Translations under genes and position numbers: made by a program
Notes under the pieces: model-generated
Databases searched by the model: none
What the model was told of the DNA's origin: nothing
The model's input: only the letters and a program-made list of their open reading frames with translations
Part shown: in pieces, positions 19,270 to 31,960 of the stretch
Layout: every line of letters begins with the position of its first letter
Numbering within the stretch: position 1 is the stretch's first letter
Source: Impatiens glandulifera
Lineage: Eukaryota; Streptophyta; Magnoliopsida; Ericales; Balsaminaceae
Reading direction: 5' to 3'
DNA: 64,000 nucleotides
Assembly: GCF_907164915.1 (NCBI RefSeq)
Contig: NW_025919140.1
Location: 474,680 to 538,679, forward strand

Positions 19270-21656
19270 TGTGATCGATTTTTTAAAAAAATATTTTTTT
19301 TATTGACTAATTTGAAAATTCTGGGACACACTTTAAAAATTTTATTTTTTGAAAACGTGAATGAAATTAATTTTAATGTTGAAAAAAATAAAGTTTAAAA
19401 ACAAGCTTTATAGACAACTCCATATCTTACATTCCCGTCGAATCTGGGAGAGATTGGGAGTCATAGTCCTTTTTTTAACTTTTTTCAATATTAATTAACC
19501 TCACGACTAGAGAGTCGCCACCTAATTTCAAAAATTATGAATTTAAAAGATGTGAGTTCGGCGTTTGGTTACGTGTGGGAAAGGGTCTCTACTAATTAAT
19601 TTTGGCATTTTTTTTATTTCTTACGCTTTAAATTTTACAGTTTTTCCATTTTAAAAATTAAAAAAAGTTTGCATGAAAGATAAATGATAAAATAAAATAA
19701 AATTAATAAATAAAGACACAAGAAAACCTAATAAAATAATACACACATAAAAATTAAAAAAAATCAAGACAAATCAACTCTTAACTAAGCAAAAACAAAA
19801 AAATGTCAAACAAAAATAAACCTAAATCTAAAATGCAGAAATAAAAAAAAATAAACAAATAAACAAATAAAAAAGGGAAAAGCTGAAGACTGCAGCAAGC
19901 GTCGCCTGGGAAGTGTCAGAAGTCTGATTCAGCAGCAGCTGCAGCAGAGCAAGCGTCGTCTGGAAAGCGCCGAGACACTTGAAGAAGTACTGAAAGGCTG
20001 AAGAACAAGCGTCGCCTTGTAGAATAACTTGCTGTTTTTTTTTTTGTTTTTTCACCTAATCCTAGCTAAAAAATTATTTAGTCATCCAAATGGATCCCAA
20101 TTAACATGAAACTTTGCAGAAACATTATAATCATACAATTAAACATTTATGTAAATAAAAAAACCTTAGATCTAGTTATTCAAAAAAATCAAAAAAAAAT
20201 CAAAAAAAATCAACTATACAAAATAATGCAGATTTTACATTTTTTTATTTTGTAGTGTTCTTGAAAACTTTTTCTGCTTTTTTTTATTTTTATTTTTATT
20301 TATTAAATGTTATTTCTATTCTACTCATTTACATGATTAAGGTACATAAATAAAACCTAAACGCCTATCAAAACAAAAAAATTTAAAGGAAATCATGCAT
20401 AATATAAAGTACAAAGAAAATAAAAATTCAAATGAAAGTAAAATTCAAATTCAAATTTAAAGAAACAAAAGAAAAGAAAAAAAGCTTACAAAGGGGTTGC
20501 TCTTTATATCCTTGCGAAAAAATGAAAACCCTAAGAAAGAGACTTGTGACTCAACAAATCTAGTTGGTGCTCTTGCTTAGGTTTTTTAGAAAAGTGGGGT
20601 CAAATTCGGCAGCCTAAGGGCAAGTGAATGTGTAAAGAGAGAGGAATAGAGAGAAGAAGGTGAAGATTGAAGGTCAAGAGTTTAAGTTGAGGAGCTCCCT
20701 TTTTAGGGTGTTAAGAGGGGGTATTTATAGGGAATTCACAAGGGAAATCCTAGAGCCCAAAGGCCCACTTAACTGCCTTGACGTTGGAAAGATTTTTTCA
20801 TTTTCAAATATGTCAAAATATTTTAAATTAAGCAATCTCCACTTGACATGTCACTAAATGTCATGGAATATCCAATGGGAATTAAGCTTTAATAAATAAA
20901 CGATGTAATACTTGGTCATTTTAATTTTTAATGTCATTTTAATTTTTAATTGAAAAAATGACCAAGCATTCATGCTCACAGTTGAATCTTTTTTAACTTC
21001 TTCTCTTTTTTCTTGGCAACTTCTTCCTTCATCTTTTTTTTTCTTTGACCTAGGGTGCTTCTCACGATTGTGTAGACACCGTTATCTTCTATTTTTGCAC
21101 CGTTATCCCCTTTACACCCCCTTCATCCTACAAAAAAAAGATTTTGTTAAAAACACAAAAAAAACAATATTATTTTTAATTATTCCTATTTATAAGGAAC
21201 AATTCTAATTAAAAAAGAAAATGCTAACTAACTTATTCAAAAATAAAATAAAATCTAATCGACAACTAATCTAACAAACTAATCTAACAACTAATCTAAT
21301 TAAAAGAAAACAAAATATACCTAACTAAATTTTATAAAAATGTTAATATATATTTTGTAGAATATTTTTATTTTTTATTATTTTTTATAAATACCCAAGG
21401 TAATTAATTAAATAAAACCTTGAATATTCTAAGTATAATAACTTTCCTAAGTGTTGTAACATAGGCAAATTACTATCTTAACTTTATTAAGAATCCAAAA
21501 TTAATTATTTTCAAAAACTCAATTGTTCTAAAAATAACAGTCTTTAAAATAAATCGTGCAATGAGTCCGTGAATGAATTCGAAAAAACTTGTATAGGCTC
21601 GGATTTATTAAAAGCATAAACTATAAAATTGGGGGGATAAAAAATGAGTGTCTGCA
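19270..21656 (-). repeat. TAT-H 5' LTR
   Basis: This LTR of about 2.39 kb reads on the minus strand from TGCAGACACTCATTTTTTAT (21,656) to ATCACA near 19,270. It is very AT-rich with no gene. Three imperfect GCAAGCGTCGYCTGG repeats lie at about 19,897, 19,948 and 20,008. The partner LTR is outside the window, so the boundaries rest on the primer site, the SIRE-B junction and the terminal TG/CA. Confidence 0.75.
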
Positions 21657-21984
21657 CCTTGATTTTTAACTAAACATGCATGTTTATGAAATTCAACAGT
21701 GTCACACATTTGACTAATGCTTAATAGGTTAAAATGCAAGTTTTCTACTAAAAGCACATTGTTTATAGACAGATTTCCATGGACAATATACCCTTGCCCA
21801 CGGCTCTACCTTTTGAGTTGTTGCCGAAAGTTATCATTGCTCCGGCTTCATGGATGATAGTAGTCCAATGTTTCCGGTCATGTGTTTTGAGCACCCGCTG
21901 TCCAAGTACCATTCCGAGTTTTCTAACCGTTTGCTCCTCCTGACCTGCAAAAAAGAAATATTTACACCTTTCTAGTACCCACAT
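21657..21984 (-). pseudogene. pol: SIRE-B pol fragment (protease region)
   Basis: It contains a readable EWYLDSGCSKHMTGN protease motif near 21,870-21,915 and, in another frame, AMITFGNNSKGRAVGKG, so a frameshift lies between. Sequence similar to HACLVKN runs into the TAT-H junction at 21,657. Only about 105 codons remain. Confidence 0.8.
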
Positions 21985-23824
21985 TTAGTTGGGTCCGTGG
22001 TTGATTAGTCCCTTTGGGATCCAAACTTTAATAAGTCGGATAACTTTTCCAGTAATGGTTTTAATCGATTTTCCGGTACTCGGCTTGACAACTTCTTGTC
22101 TGCCGAATAGTACCTTATGTTGACGTGGTGGTGATGGTGTATTAGTTCTATATGAACATGTGTCTTCTTTTCTATTTGTTGACCGGTTGTCCTTCCTTCT
22201 CTCAGGATGAAGCCATTTCTCCGATTCGGTTGGACTTTCATATTTTATTTCATTTTCCGGTTTTGAATCACGTTATGTCTCATTGTTGGTTGAAGAGCTC
22301 TTGAAAAATCTTACAATAGAAAGATTGTCTTTTGTGAGTTTCATCCCGTTAGGAGAGTTCTGGTTGGCGAATCTGTTGTTTTTGTATCCGAGACCAAATT
22401 TGCATTTGGGAAGTCTTTTACACTTACACATCTGGTTCACCGCTTCACGAGATCTTTCCCAAGAAGCCGTGATATATTTTGTTCTTTAATCTTCTTCAGT
22501 TATCGGTTGAACTGTCTCTTTTAGCTTCTCATTCTCTAAGGATAGTTCGGCTGGTTCATATACTGTGGTTTCGCTTGGCTCACTAGAGGTACCACTTGAC
22601 TCTCCGGTTTCATGTATTGACTGAGTCGGTATATAAGAAGACAAGTTTCTGAACTCAGCGACTATGTCGTTGAGTGCAGTAACTACGTCTTCTTTGGTAA
22701 ATTCTTTAGAGGAGAAATAAAATACCTCTTCTTCATGTGCCATGAAGTATTTAACTATTTTTTCGTCATTTTCGATGTCGAAGTAAGCCCCCATCGCTCC
22801 CACCGTCAGATGCTATTAGTGCCTTCTGGAACTCATTCCCTTCATCGGTTTCGATTCGTTGTCAGTCGTTCCTTTGATATTAATTTCTCTAGTTCTCATT
22901 TCTTTGATAGTCGTTTCTCTGGTAGTCGTTTCTTTGGTAGTTGCTCCCCGGTTTCTGGTCGTCTAGTCTAGGTCTTCTACATTCCGACCTGTAATGACCA
23001 AAACCGTCACAGTTAAAACATCTTACATTGGATTTGTCGGCATAATTATAGTTGTAGTTGTTGTTCGATGATTGAATCTTATTCATGAATCTCCCAAATT
23101 TCTGTGCTAGCATGGCCATCACGTCTTCACTAATCTGATCAGCGCTTTTGACGGGAATCGGAGTGGCTGATATAGGGACCGCTGGCTCCACCGATGTCAA
23201 AGCTCTGGTTGCGGTTGATGTTGCTGCTTCGTCTTTGATCCGAGATTTCATCTCGAATTCCTAAGCTTTCAGGTCCTCAAATACATCGTGCAACTTCATC
23301 TTCCCTAGGTTGCTTGATTCTCTCATAACCATGGTTTTTATGTCCCATGCACTTGGTAGAGATCTCAATGCTTTCACAATGATCTCCCGGTTTTCATATC
23401 TCTTTCCAAGTGTGTACAACTCGTTGACCACACTAGTGAACCGGTCACTAAATTCCTTCATGTTTTCTCCCGGTTTCATCTTGTTGTTGTCATACTTTTG
23501 AGTTGCCACCAAGAGTTTGTTTTCCTTAGTTCTTTCGTTTCCTCCATGAACCTGATTGATAGTTTCCCAGGCTTTCTTTTCATTTTGACAATCTTAGATT
23601 TTGTTGAACGTATTATCGTCTATTGCTTTGAAGATGTGTCTCATGCAATGGTTGTCCAGGTTACTTCTTCTTCTATCTTCAGCCGTCCATGTTCCACTCT
23701 CCTTTTCAATTTTTATCGGTCCATCCTTTAGGATGGTTTTCATCTCATCATCCAAAGTTATCAGATGTAGATACATCTGAACCTTCCAGCCGCTGAATGC
23801 CTCGTTGTGAGTGATGTTTCTCAT
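21985..23824 (-). pseudogene. gag: SIRE-B gag
   Basis: The start at 23,824 (MRNITHNEAFSGWKVQMYLH) leads to a capsid region with RRRSNLDNHCMRHIFKA and LPSAWDIKTMVMRES. The CCHC knuckle CFNCDGFGHYRSEC lies near 23,005-23,045, followed by QRNDYQRND repeats and an acidic tail. It ends VWIPKGLINHGPN then TAA at 21,985-21,987. In-frame stops (after TFNKI and after FEDLKA) and frame changes near 22,810 inactivate it. Confidence 0.87.
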
Positions 23825-23856
23825 CTTCTTTTGATTGCTTGAGTGTTAAGATTCCT

Positions 23857-23868
23857 GCTCTGATAACA
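23857..23868 (-). other. SIRE-B primer-binding site, one mismatch
   Basis: The minus strand reads TGTTATCAGAGC, one base different from the TGGTATCAGAGC of A and D. It is placed two bases from the LTR end. Confidence 0.75.
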
Positions 23869-23870
23869 CT

Positions 23871-25034
23871 TGTTAGGATCACGATGGCCGATAGGGACCG
23901 GGGTCCGGCTAATCGGTAATCGCTTACAACACAACACACTAGAACTAATCCGGTTAAAGACTGGAACTCATCTTAACACTACACAGATTGTCACAGACTC
24001 TTGAACCGAGTTCATGTGTAGAAATGTTCGTTTCAATCTGAAGCAACATATGTGATTCAGTTTGGAAGGTATTTAGGAGATATCGGTTCAAGGGGAATCC
24101 GATTCGGTTAAGGGAGTTATTGGTTATTTCGGTTGATATTTTAGGTGTTTCGGTTCGGTTAGAGTAGGTAAGCCAGAATGTAAAATTGAAGAACACAAGA
24201 CAAGATTTTATGGATGTTCGGAGTTGAATCTCCTACGTCACCCTTTCTTCTCAAATAGTAAGAAGGATATTCACTAACTGGAATATTACACAACACACTA
24301 CACAATTCGAACGAGTCTTATTTACTGCTCGTCGGTTACACCACTCACACAGTGATGTAATACTTTTATACTTGGTAAAATATACAGATTTCTTCTTAGA
24401 ACAATTTCACTTTGATAACATAATAGATATATCAACTCAGGAGGTTCTTTGGGTTTGAATATGTGAAAAGCTTCGTTGATTCTTGCTCACGCGCGTTGTC
24501 TTGTGTTTTCTGTTCATGGCTTCCTTTATATAGAGAGAATATGACAACGGTCATATTTCTCTCTCATTCATTGATTGGTCCGCCGAACCAATCAGGTTCA
24601 GGTGGCGTGCACTCCATGTCATTTTGGACATCTAGTAGACATGCATTAGCCGACCGCCTATTCTAGAAGGTTGCTTGTGATCTTGGATAATTAATAATCA
24701 TTACTTTTGTTGTATGATTCTGACTCGGATCACGGATCCTTCTTGTATTCATTATCCAAGAAATTAATACGTCATCTTTCATAGATTTCATCGATTTGAG
24801 CACTTTCCCGTTGGCATTAAGATCTTCGATTTTTGAGCCAACCAGAAAGGATGCTTTATCCGACTTTTCATTTTAGCCGATCGGTTTAAGGGAGTAGCAC
24901 CAATTCTCTTGATTGTCCGGATTTATTTGAGACAGAGTGCTTCAACCGGTCCGGTGTGATACCTACAAAAAGGGTTTTTGAGACTGGTTAAGTTCTTTGT
25001 CCGGTTAAAATTAACTTACTTAATTTTTCTAACA
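23871..25034 (-). repeat. SIRE-B 5' LTR
   Basis: On the plus strand it runs from TGTTAGGATC to TTTTTCTAACA, 1,164 bp. A palindrome (AATATGAC, AACG, GTCATATT) at about 24,539-24,558 sits next to a TATA (about 24,525-24,533). The conserved CTCCTACGTCACCC block is near 24,230. It lacks the internal polypurine copy found in LTRs A and E. Confidence 0.85.
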
Positions 25035-25857
25035 AAGTATAATTTTAGATGGAAGAAATTATTTTTGCACCAGGCGCTGGAGACATTGAAGCAACAAAGG
25101 TGAGCTTTAAACAATGAAAAACTCGACCTTGGGTGCACAAAAATTCCTTACATGGGCGGAGGGGCAAGTGACCCGGCAGTGCAAAAGACTACAAGGACCC
25201 GACCAGCTCCACTATTGAAACGATTATGCCGAAAGTTTTTTAAGAAGTCTGGTCCTATGCTGCGACCCTTGCTGAACTTGTTGAAGCCCGACCGAAGCAA
25301 TAGTCTTTTTTGAAGTGTTGAGAATGCGCATTAGAGGCTGACCAATCCACGTTCTTTTCGTTGAGGGCGACGAACTTTGAAGGGGGAGCTTATGTTAGGG
25401 TCCACAAATCAAGGCCTCGATCCTATGGTGCACATGGCCCAGTTTATGTTTTTTGTTGAATAATTCTGTTTTGTTTCCCTTCTCTTATATTTCTCTCAAA
25501 CCGAATTCTGTTATTTCTACAAGTTGTTGTAACAAGTTTGTAACCGACTACTCTTGGATAATTTAGCCGCTTTAAATGCTGATTCCCACCCCACTTTTTG
25601 GGCTAGGAATTGAAACTTGTGAAAGTTGTTACTCTAAGTTATTCTCTCGGTCTTGGACCCCTATCTTGGACTACTAGGTGTATTCTAGTAGTATTTCTCT
25701 TCTCACCTTTGGTTCATCTCTCCTTAATCTCGAATAATCTTCTCACTTTATATCCGTTGTGCTTGAGTATAGAATTCCACCCTCGGTCCCAACTATCAAG
25801 AACCCGATTCTTAGTATCAAGAACTCGAAAAGCTAAGTTATTGTTTCAAGCTTAACA
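25035..25857 (+). mobile_element. Element G, unclassified LTR retrotransposon, 3' end
   Basis: An LTR of 465 bp (25,393-25,857) begins TGTTAGGGTCC and ends CTTAACA. It is preceded by the purine tract GAAGGGGGAGCTTA, which sets the plus orientation. The 358 bp upstream (25,035-25,392) would be its internal 3' end; I recognise no protein in it. On the right, SIRE-C gag starts immediately in frame, so G interrupted SIRE-C. The rest of G must lie left of the window behind SIRE-B. Confidence 0.6.
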
Positions 25858-26031
25858 CATTCATATAGAACAAAACAACATTCATCATCACGACACAATG
25901 AGGTATTCACTACCAGACAAAGAGATGTTCATCTAGGTACCGATGAAATCATTAAAACTAATATTGGGAAAGTCATCCGATTAATTGAAGTATGGATCCC
26001 TAAGAGACTAATCAACCACGGACCCATGTAA
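25858..26031 (+). pseudogene. gag: SIRE-C gag C-terminal fragment
   Basis: The frame opens straight after element G with HSYRTKQH, aligning with CSYRTNTP in SIRE-B gag. It continues through IGKVIRLIEVWIPKRLINHGPM and ends TAA at 26,029-26,031. The acceptor-like T-run and CAG follow at about 26,050-26,072. Confidence 0.75.
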
Positions 26032-26070
26032 ATGTGAGTACCAAATAGGTGTAAATATTTATTTTTTTCA

Positions 26071-29000
26071 GATTAAGAAGAACAAGTGGATAGGAAACTC
26101 GGAATGGTATCTAGACAACGGTTGTTCCAGACACATGACCGGAAACAACAGATTGCTACCCGATATTATTCAGGAAGCCGATGTAATGATTACTTTCGGT
26201 GATAACTCTAAAGGTAGATCCGTGATCAAGGGTAAGTTTGTCCATGGCAACTTAACTTTAAGTAATGTACTTTTTGTTGAAAACTTGAATTTTAACTTGC
26301 TAAGTATTAGTCAAATGTACGATGTAGGATATACGATTGAATTTCACAAACATGCATGTTTAGTTAAGAATTCTCAGGGTAGCGTTTTATTAACTGGAAA
26401 TAGGTTAGGAAACATTTACAAAATGGACTGGAAAACTAAAACTGAAAACATAGTTTGCATGATAGCTAAGAATGATTTAAATTTGCTTTGGCATAAACGG
26501 TTAAACCACTTGAACTTCAAAAATATTAATGTTATTTATATCAGAGAGTTAGTTCAAGGGATGCCTAACATGTATTTTGCAAAAGATAAAGTATGTTTTT
26601 CATGTCAAATGGGGAAACAAATAAAGGCAACTTTTAAAAGTAAAGGGAATTATCAATCAAACCAATGTTTAGAATTGCTTCATATGCACTTATTTGGACC
26701 AATTAGGGTCACAAGCATAAGCGATATGCATTATACTATGGTTGTTATTGATGATTACTCTAAATTCACTTGGGTGATATTTTTGGTTTCTAAAAATGAA
26801 GCTACTCCAAACATGATTAAATTGCTTAGAAGATTGCAAAATGAGAAATCAATACAAATAAATTAGATTAGAAGTGATAGGGAATCTGAATTTACAAACA
26901 GTACATTAACTGCATTTCTTGAGGATTCCGGTATTAGGCACGAGTTGTCTAGTGTTAGAACTCCTCAACAAAACGGATTGGCCGAGAGAAGAAATCGAAC
27001 TCTCAAGGAAGTCGCAAGGTCCATGATAGCTGATTCGGGTATTTCTCAAAAGTTTTGGCCGATGCTATTAATATTGCATGTCATACACAAAACCAATCTA
27101 TGATAAACAAACGGCTAAATAAAACATCGTTTGAAGTATACTATGACAGAGTTCCTAACATTCAGTATCTTAGGATCTTTGGTTGTAAATATTATATTCA
27201 CATCAACGACAAACATTATTTGACCGCTTTTGATGCTAAATCCGACATCGGTATAATGTTGGGTTATTCGGCAGTTAGTAAGATATATAGAGTGTATAAC
27301 ACTAGGTCTTTAACTGTTGAAGAATCTTCACATGTTGTTTTTTATGAATCGGTTGAAAGTAATACCGCATCACCCTTTGATCTACATAATCGGTTGGAAA
27401 ATTTAAATATTCAGTATCATGATGAAGATGAGGTTCTTGTTCTTAGAAGGTTTGTCTATGACCTAGTGGTTAATGATGAAACGCAGCCTGATCAAGCTGC
27501 CTCATAGTAGGAAATTGACACCTCAATGTCTAATGAGGAAATTGGTCGGTTTGACTCTATTCAGCCTACCGATATGTCTAACCTTGATCAGATAACGGTC
27601 GCTTGGAGATATAACCGGACCGAACCTTAAAAGGAATAAAGATCATCCTCCTAAGCTTATAATAGGTAACCTCTCATCACCCACCCGAACTAGGCATCAA
27701 CTTTTGGAAGAATATGAAATTCGGTTTTCATATCACAAATTGAGCCGAAAAATGTGGATGAAGTATTGTTAGATCCCGATTGGATCTTATCAATGCAAGA
27801 GGAACTGAATCAGTTTGAGATGAATAAAGTCTGACATCTAGTTCCAAGACCGAATCATCAATCGGTTATAGGAACAAGATGGGTGTTCAGAAATAAACTA
27901 AATGAAAACGCTTTGGTTACGAGGAACAAGGCCAAATTAGTGGCCCAATGATATAAACAGAAAAAAACATTGATTTTGAAGAATCATTTGCCCATGTGGC
28001 CAGACTTGAAGCTATTATAATTTTTCTTGCCTTTGCGGCTTCCAAAAGCTTCAATGTTTTTCAAATGCATGTTAAAAGTGCATTTTTAAATGGTGAGTTA
28101 AGTGAAGAGGTTTATGTTCAACAACCTCTAGGTTTTACAAATCCAGAATTAATTAGCCATGTGTATCGGCTGGATAAAGCCCTTTAAGGTTTGAAATAAA
28201 CTCCTAGAGCGTGTATGACACTTTAACAAAATTCCTATTCAATCATGATTTCACCATAGGCTCGGTAGATATAACCTTATTTAAATTTGAGAAAAAATGA
28301 CATATTTTACTTGTTTAAATTTACGTGGATGACATAATTTTCGGTTAAACCGACTCTAAGCTATGTGACAAGTTTTCAAAAATGATGACCGAAAAATTTA
28401 AAATGAGTATGATGGGGGAGTTAAGTTTCTTTCTAAGTCTCCAGGTTCAGCAGATCGAGGGAGGAACATTCATCAACTAATCTAAATATAAATCCGAATT
28501 ACTAAAGAAGTTCGAAATAGACAACTGCTCTATAGCCGCCACCCTAATGAGTTCATCTATTAAATTATAAAAAGATGAAGATGATCAAGGAGTAGACATT
28601 ACGGCTTAACGAGGGATTATTGGCTCACTATTGTATCTAACAGCCAGTCGACCGGACATCTTGTTTGCGGTCGGAGTATGCAGAAGATTCCAGGCAAATC
28701 CTAAGAAATCTCACAATATAGCGGCCAAAAGAATCTTAAAATATCTAAAGAGAACTCAAGATGTGGGACAGTGGTATCCAGAAGATTCAAGTTTTAACCT
28801 AACTAGGTATTCTGATGCAGACTACGCAGACTATAAAATAGACCGAAAAAGTACCAGAGGTACATGCCAGTTCCTGAGTGACCGGCTTGTTTCCTGTACA
28901 ACAAGAAATAGACTTCGGTTGCTACTTCAACCGTAGAGGTGGAGTATCTTGCGTGTGGAAGCTGTTATGCTCAACTCCTTTGGATCCAACAAAAACTAAA

Positions 29001-29381
29001 AGATTTTGGAATAATTACTAAAGAATCTCCGATCTTCCGTGACTACACCTGTGCGATAGCTATTACATATAATCTAATGTTGCACTCAAGAACAACAATA
29101 TCGACATCAGACATCATTTCATCCGAGAGCATGTGCAACAGAAGCACATCCAACTGGAATACGTCTCGACCGATCAACAAGTAGCCGACATCTTCACAAA
29201 GCCATTACCTGAAGCTATGTTTTCCTTCTTTAGAAACATTTTAGGACTTGTTGATAGCAGTCAACTTCTACCTGAAATGATGTTTCATGTTTTTCAAAAA
29301 CACTCATCTCATGAAAAACCGGGGCATGGTTTGAGGGAGAAGCTCAAGCTTCTCAAATTATGCTCTTGGAATCTTTCTTAA
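26071..29381 (+). pseudogene. pol: SIRE-C pol, heavily mutated
   Basis: The full copia domain order is recognisable: protease EWYLDNGCSRHMTG (Ser after the catalytic Asp is Asn), zinc finger WHKRLNHLN...CFSCQMGK, integrase LLHMHLFGP (first catalytic Asp is His) and RSDRESEF, RT with YVDDIIF, RNase [19 protein letters not shown], then [12 protein letters not shown]. Many stops (for example at 26,863 and in 27,500-28,650) and frameshifts occur. The end is uncertain; the last frame runs to 29,381 and overlaps the post-pol hairpin. Confidence 0.85.
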
Positions 29382-30010
29382 AATTGATCGGATCATCTTT
29401 AAAAGTTTTACCTTCCATTTAAAAACCGGTCAAAATTTTATCCATTATGTGCATGAAAAATTAATGGGGTAAAAAGTCAAGTATGTTAAACCGGAAAGAT
29501 GTCTCCGGTTGAGATTGGTTAAATCATCTTACCAAGCGGTTCAAGTGATTCAGATAAAACAAATGGAATTATTTTCTAAAGAGAATAACTACTGCCTAAT
29601 CTAAATAAAATAATCTATCTCGAAAAACCAATCATGAAAAACCAACCGATTATGTACATCTTAATTTCGGTTAGTTTACTTTCCTGTCAACATGGGACAG
29701 CTGGACATTGTTTGTCATGCATGCTTGAAAACAATTCTGTTAAAGAGAAAATTATCTACATCTCAAACAAAGTGAACACACGTGTCTATCACTGTTAGAA
29801 GAAAGACCAACACTCCACCTAAACAATATGTTTTTAAAAATATAACAAATATTTAATTCTCATCATTACTTCTCTTAAAATAATAAGTATATCTAACTTT
29901 AAGTATTACACCACTAGATATGCTAACCGATCCTTGGACATTTAAATACCACATCCCGTCTTACTTCAAACACTTACTCTCTATCAAACTTAAGAAAAAC
30001 ATCAAACAAA
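29337..30010 (+). other. SIRE-C post-pol hairpin and acc1 upstream region
   Basis: GAGAAGCT, CA, AGCTTCTC at 29,337-29,354 is an 8-bp perfect stem matching the hairpin after pol in SIRE-A. No gene is visible from 29,382 to 30,010. A weak TATA-like TTTAAATA lies near 29,941, 70 bp before the acc1 ATG. Confidence 0.5.
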
Positions 30011-30750
30011 ATGCCCTGTTTTCTTGCAAACAAAGTTCTTCTCGTCGACTTCGAATCGGTTTCGCAATCTGAAGACGTTGAAATTCAATGTCTATTTCGA
30101 TCTCTTGAAAAACCGGTCTACAAAAATTCTTGGAGGACCGGTATGTTATTGACTACAAAGTAGTCAATGAATTCTTTAGCGCCGCCAAGGTCATTCAGGA
30201 GGATATTATTCTTGCTGAAGTCCATGGCAAAACCTTCATCTTCAATGAGATAGATCTTGCACTGAGTTGCGGTCTACCCACTGAGGGATTTACGGATCTC
30301 ACCTTCTCTCCAATGGTCATCAATGAGATGCGCCATCACTTTTCTACTTCTATGACTCCGATCAAGACTTGGGGATCCAAGAGATCCCTTTAAAACAAGT
30401 TCCAAATTCTAAGTGAATTTTTGAGCCAAAATGTTCTTGCCAAGACAAACACTCAACAATACACCTAGAAAATCTTTAAAATGATGGTTGCCATCAACGA
30501 AGGCACTTCGGTGAATTGGCCCCGGATCATATTCAACAATCTAAAGGAGATGGTCATCTCCAACAAAGGACAAACCAGATATGCTCCCCAGCTATGCGAT
30601 ATGTTCTTTGACATCAACGTCTAACTCGGCCCAACTGCCACCCTCTATCCAAACCAGCTGTTGACAAAGGATAGGATCCAAGCACGCCTTCACCGGTTGG
30701 ACAAAGTAAAAGCCTGGAAAACTATGGCTATTGGTCCATCCCACAATTAG
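30011..30750 (+). pseudogene. SIRE-C acc1
   Basis: It starts MPCFLANKVLLVDFESVSQ and continues in a shifted frame with KFLEDRYVIDYKVVNEFF, TFIFNEIDLALSCGLPTEG, INEMRHHFSTSMTPIKTWG, NWPRIIFNNL and ends ATGPSHN-like at TAG near 30,750. It has a frameshift near 30,115 and stops near 30,390, 30,465 and 30,622. It aligns closely with acc1 of SIRE-D, so these two belong to one subfamily. Confidence 0.78.
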
Positions 30751-31257
30751 TTCTAGGATTCATCTATTTAAAATGTATATCTCAAATTCATAACCGATTA
30801 TTTTGTTGGTCTTTCGGTTATGTAGGTTATCGGTTTTTAATGGAATTCATTCTTAAAATTTTGGTTTATTTCATCTATAAATGCTTAATTTCTAACCTGG
30901 CACACTCTTAGGGAGAAGCTACCGCTTTTCAAGTTTAAACCGAACATTTTAAAAACAAAGCCTACACTTAACTATTTTTCAAAAATCTTGACCGATCAAT
31001 GTAGGCAGGACAGTCTACTATACACTTTCCCAATATACATTTTTGAAAAAGGAATATTTTGGTCAAGTCTCAAAAAACATTCAATTTGGGAATCTTGACA
31101 AGATATCTCATAACGGATAAATCTTTTCAATAAATAAAGACATTAAATGCTTTCAAAACCATTCAACTATTTAAGGAACCCTTCATCACAAACAAAAATC
31201 ACAACATCTTTTGTCTCTCTTTCTAGACTAAAACTTCTTTCTCTCAAAGCTCTCAAG
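30751..31257 (+). promoter_or_regulatory. SIRE-C acc1-acc2 spacer with acc2 promoter
   Basis: No gene. GAGAAGC...GCTTTTC at 30,913-30,930 is a decayed copy of the GAGAAGC hairpin. TATTTAAG at 31,168-31,175 lies 83 bp before the acc2 ATG. Confidence 0.5.
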
Positions 31258-31960
31258 ATGAACCCAAACCTTCGATCATCTCTAATATTTGATTTTGATT
31301 CTGCTCTAACCTATAGAACAAGAGGAATCATCTTTGAACCACTAGTCGACTCCGGTCTGCGGAAGTTCTTGGAAGGATCCGACTCTATTCTGGATTCGAA
31401 TGTAATCGACTTCTTCGATCATGCCACTATATTGTAAGATGGAAGAATTATCGTTTTTATGCAACACTTACCCTTCGTGATCTCTGAAGAATCGTTTACC
31501 GAACTCTTCGACTTGCCATCAAAAGGCTTTTCGGATTTTCTCTCTTTCCATACCTGCACATGAGGAGTTTTCAAATATATTCTTCACCACCCCTAATACG
31601 GTCAACTGTCACGATCTGAAATCCAACCTTGCCCCCTATTTTGAAATCTTCCACGACATCATTTAACGATCCATCTTGGGACATGTAACGAATCAGTACT
31701 ACACTCGGCAGGTCTATGACATGATGATTGCGATAGCCTGCAACATGCCCATCAACTGGGCTTCTCTTATCTTCAACAACTTAAAGAAGTTGATCCAATC
31801 TCCTAGAAGAAGGGTCGGCTATGCGCCTCAAATTATCCGGTACATTCGCTCTATCATTCCAATTTCAGATCTTGAACCGAGAACCCCGGTTAGTCCAGCT
31901 AACATCCTAACCGAAGAATCAATGGAAAGATGGATCCTAAGAATACAATCCAGGCCTTAA
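31258..31960 (+). pseudogene. SIRE-C acc2
   Basis: It reads MNPNLRSSLIFDFDSALTY, SGLRKFLEGSDSILDSNVID, then TAA at 31,435 followed in frame by VISEESFTELFDLPSKGFSD, then in other frames QVYDMMIAIACNMPINWAS and GYAPQIIRYIRS to MERWILRIQSRP (31,960). Shared blocks with acc2 of A, D and E identify it. A stop, frame changes near 31,560 and a stop near 31,665 inactivate it. Confidence 0.78.

Larger units (their letters stand above)
17929..21656 (-). mobile_element. TAT-H, 5' portion: LTR, leader and gag start
   Basis: On the minus strand from 21,656 downward: a 5' LTR, primer site, leader of about 1.2 kb and the first 41 codons of gag, ending at the SIRE-A insertion. It continues at 3,850 on the other side. 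The element itself interrupts SIRE-B pol at 21,657. Confidence 0.85.
21657..25034 (-). mobile_element. SIRE-B, 5' part of a copia element cut by TAT-H
   Basis: From 25,034 downward: 5' LTR, primer site, gag and the start of pol (protease), ending at 21,657 where TAT-H begins. The remaining pol, any accessory genes and the 3' LTR should lie left of the window, beyond the TAT-H 3' LTR. It inserted into element G. Confidence 0.85.

Noticed and set aside
19828..21208. Short open frames in the TAT-H LTR (for example 20,660-20,857 and 20,972-21,208)
   Set aside because: Low-complexity AT-rich sequence, no recognisable motif, length expected by chance.
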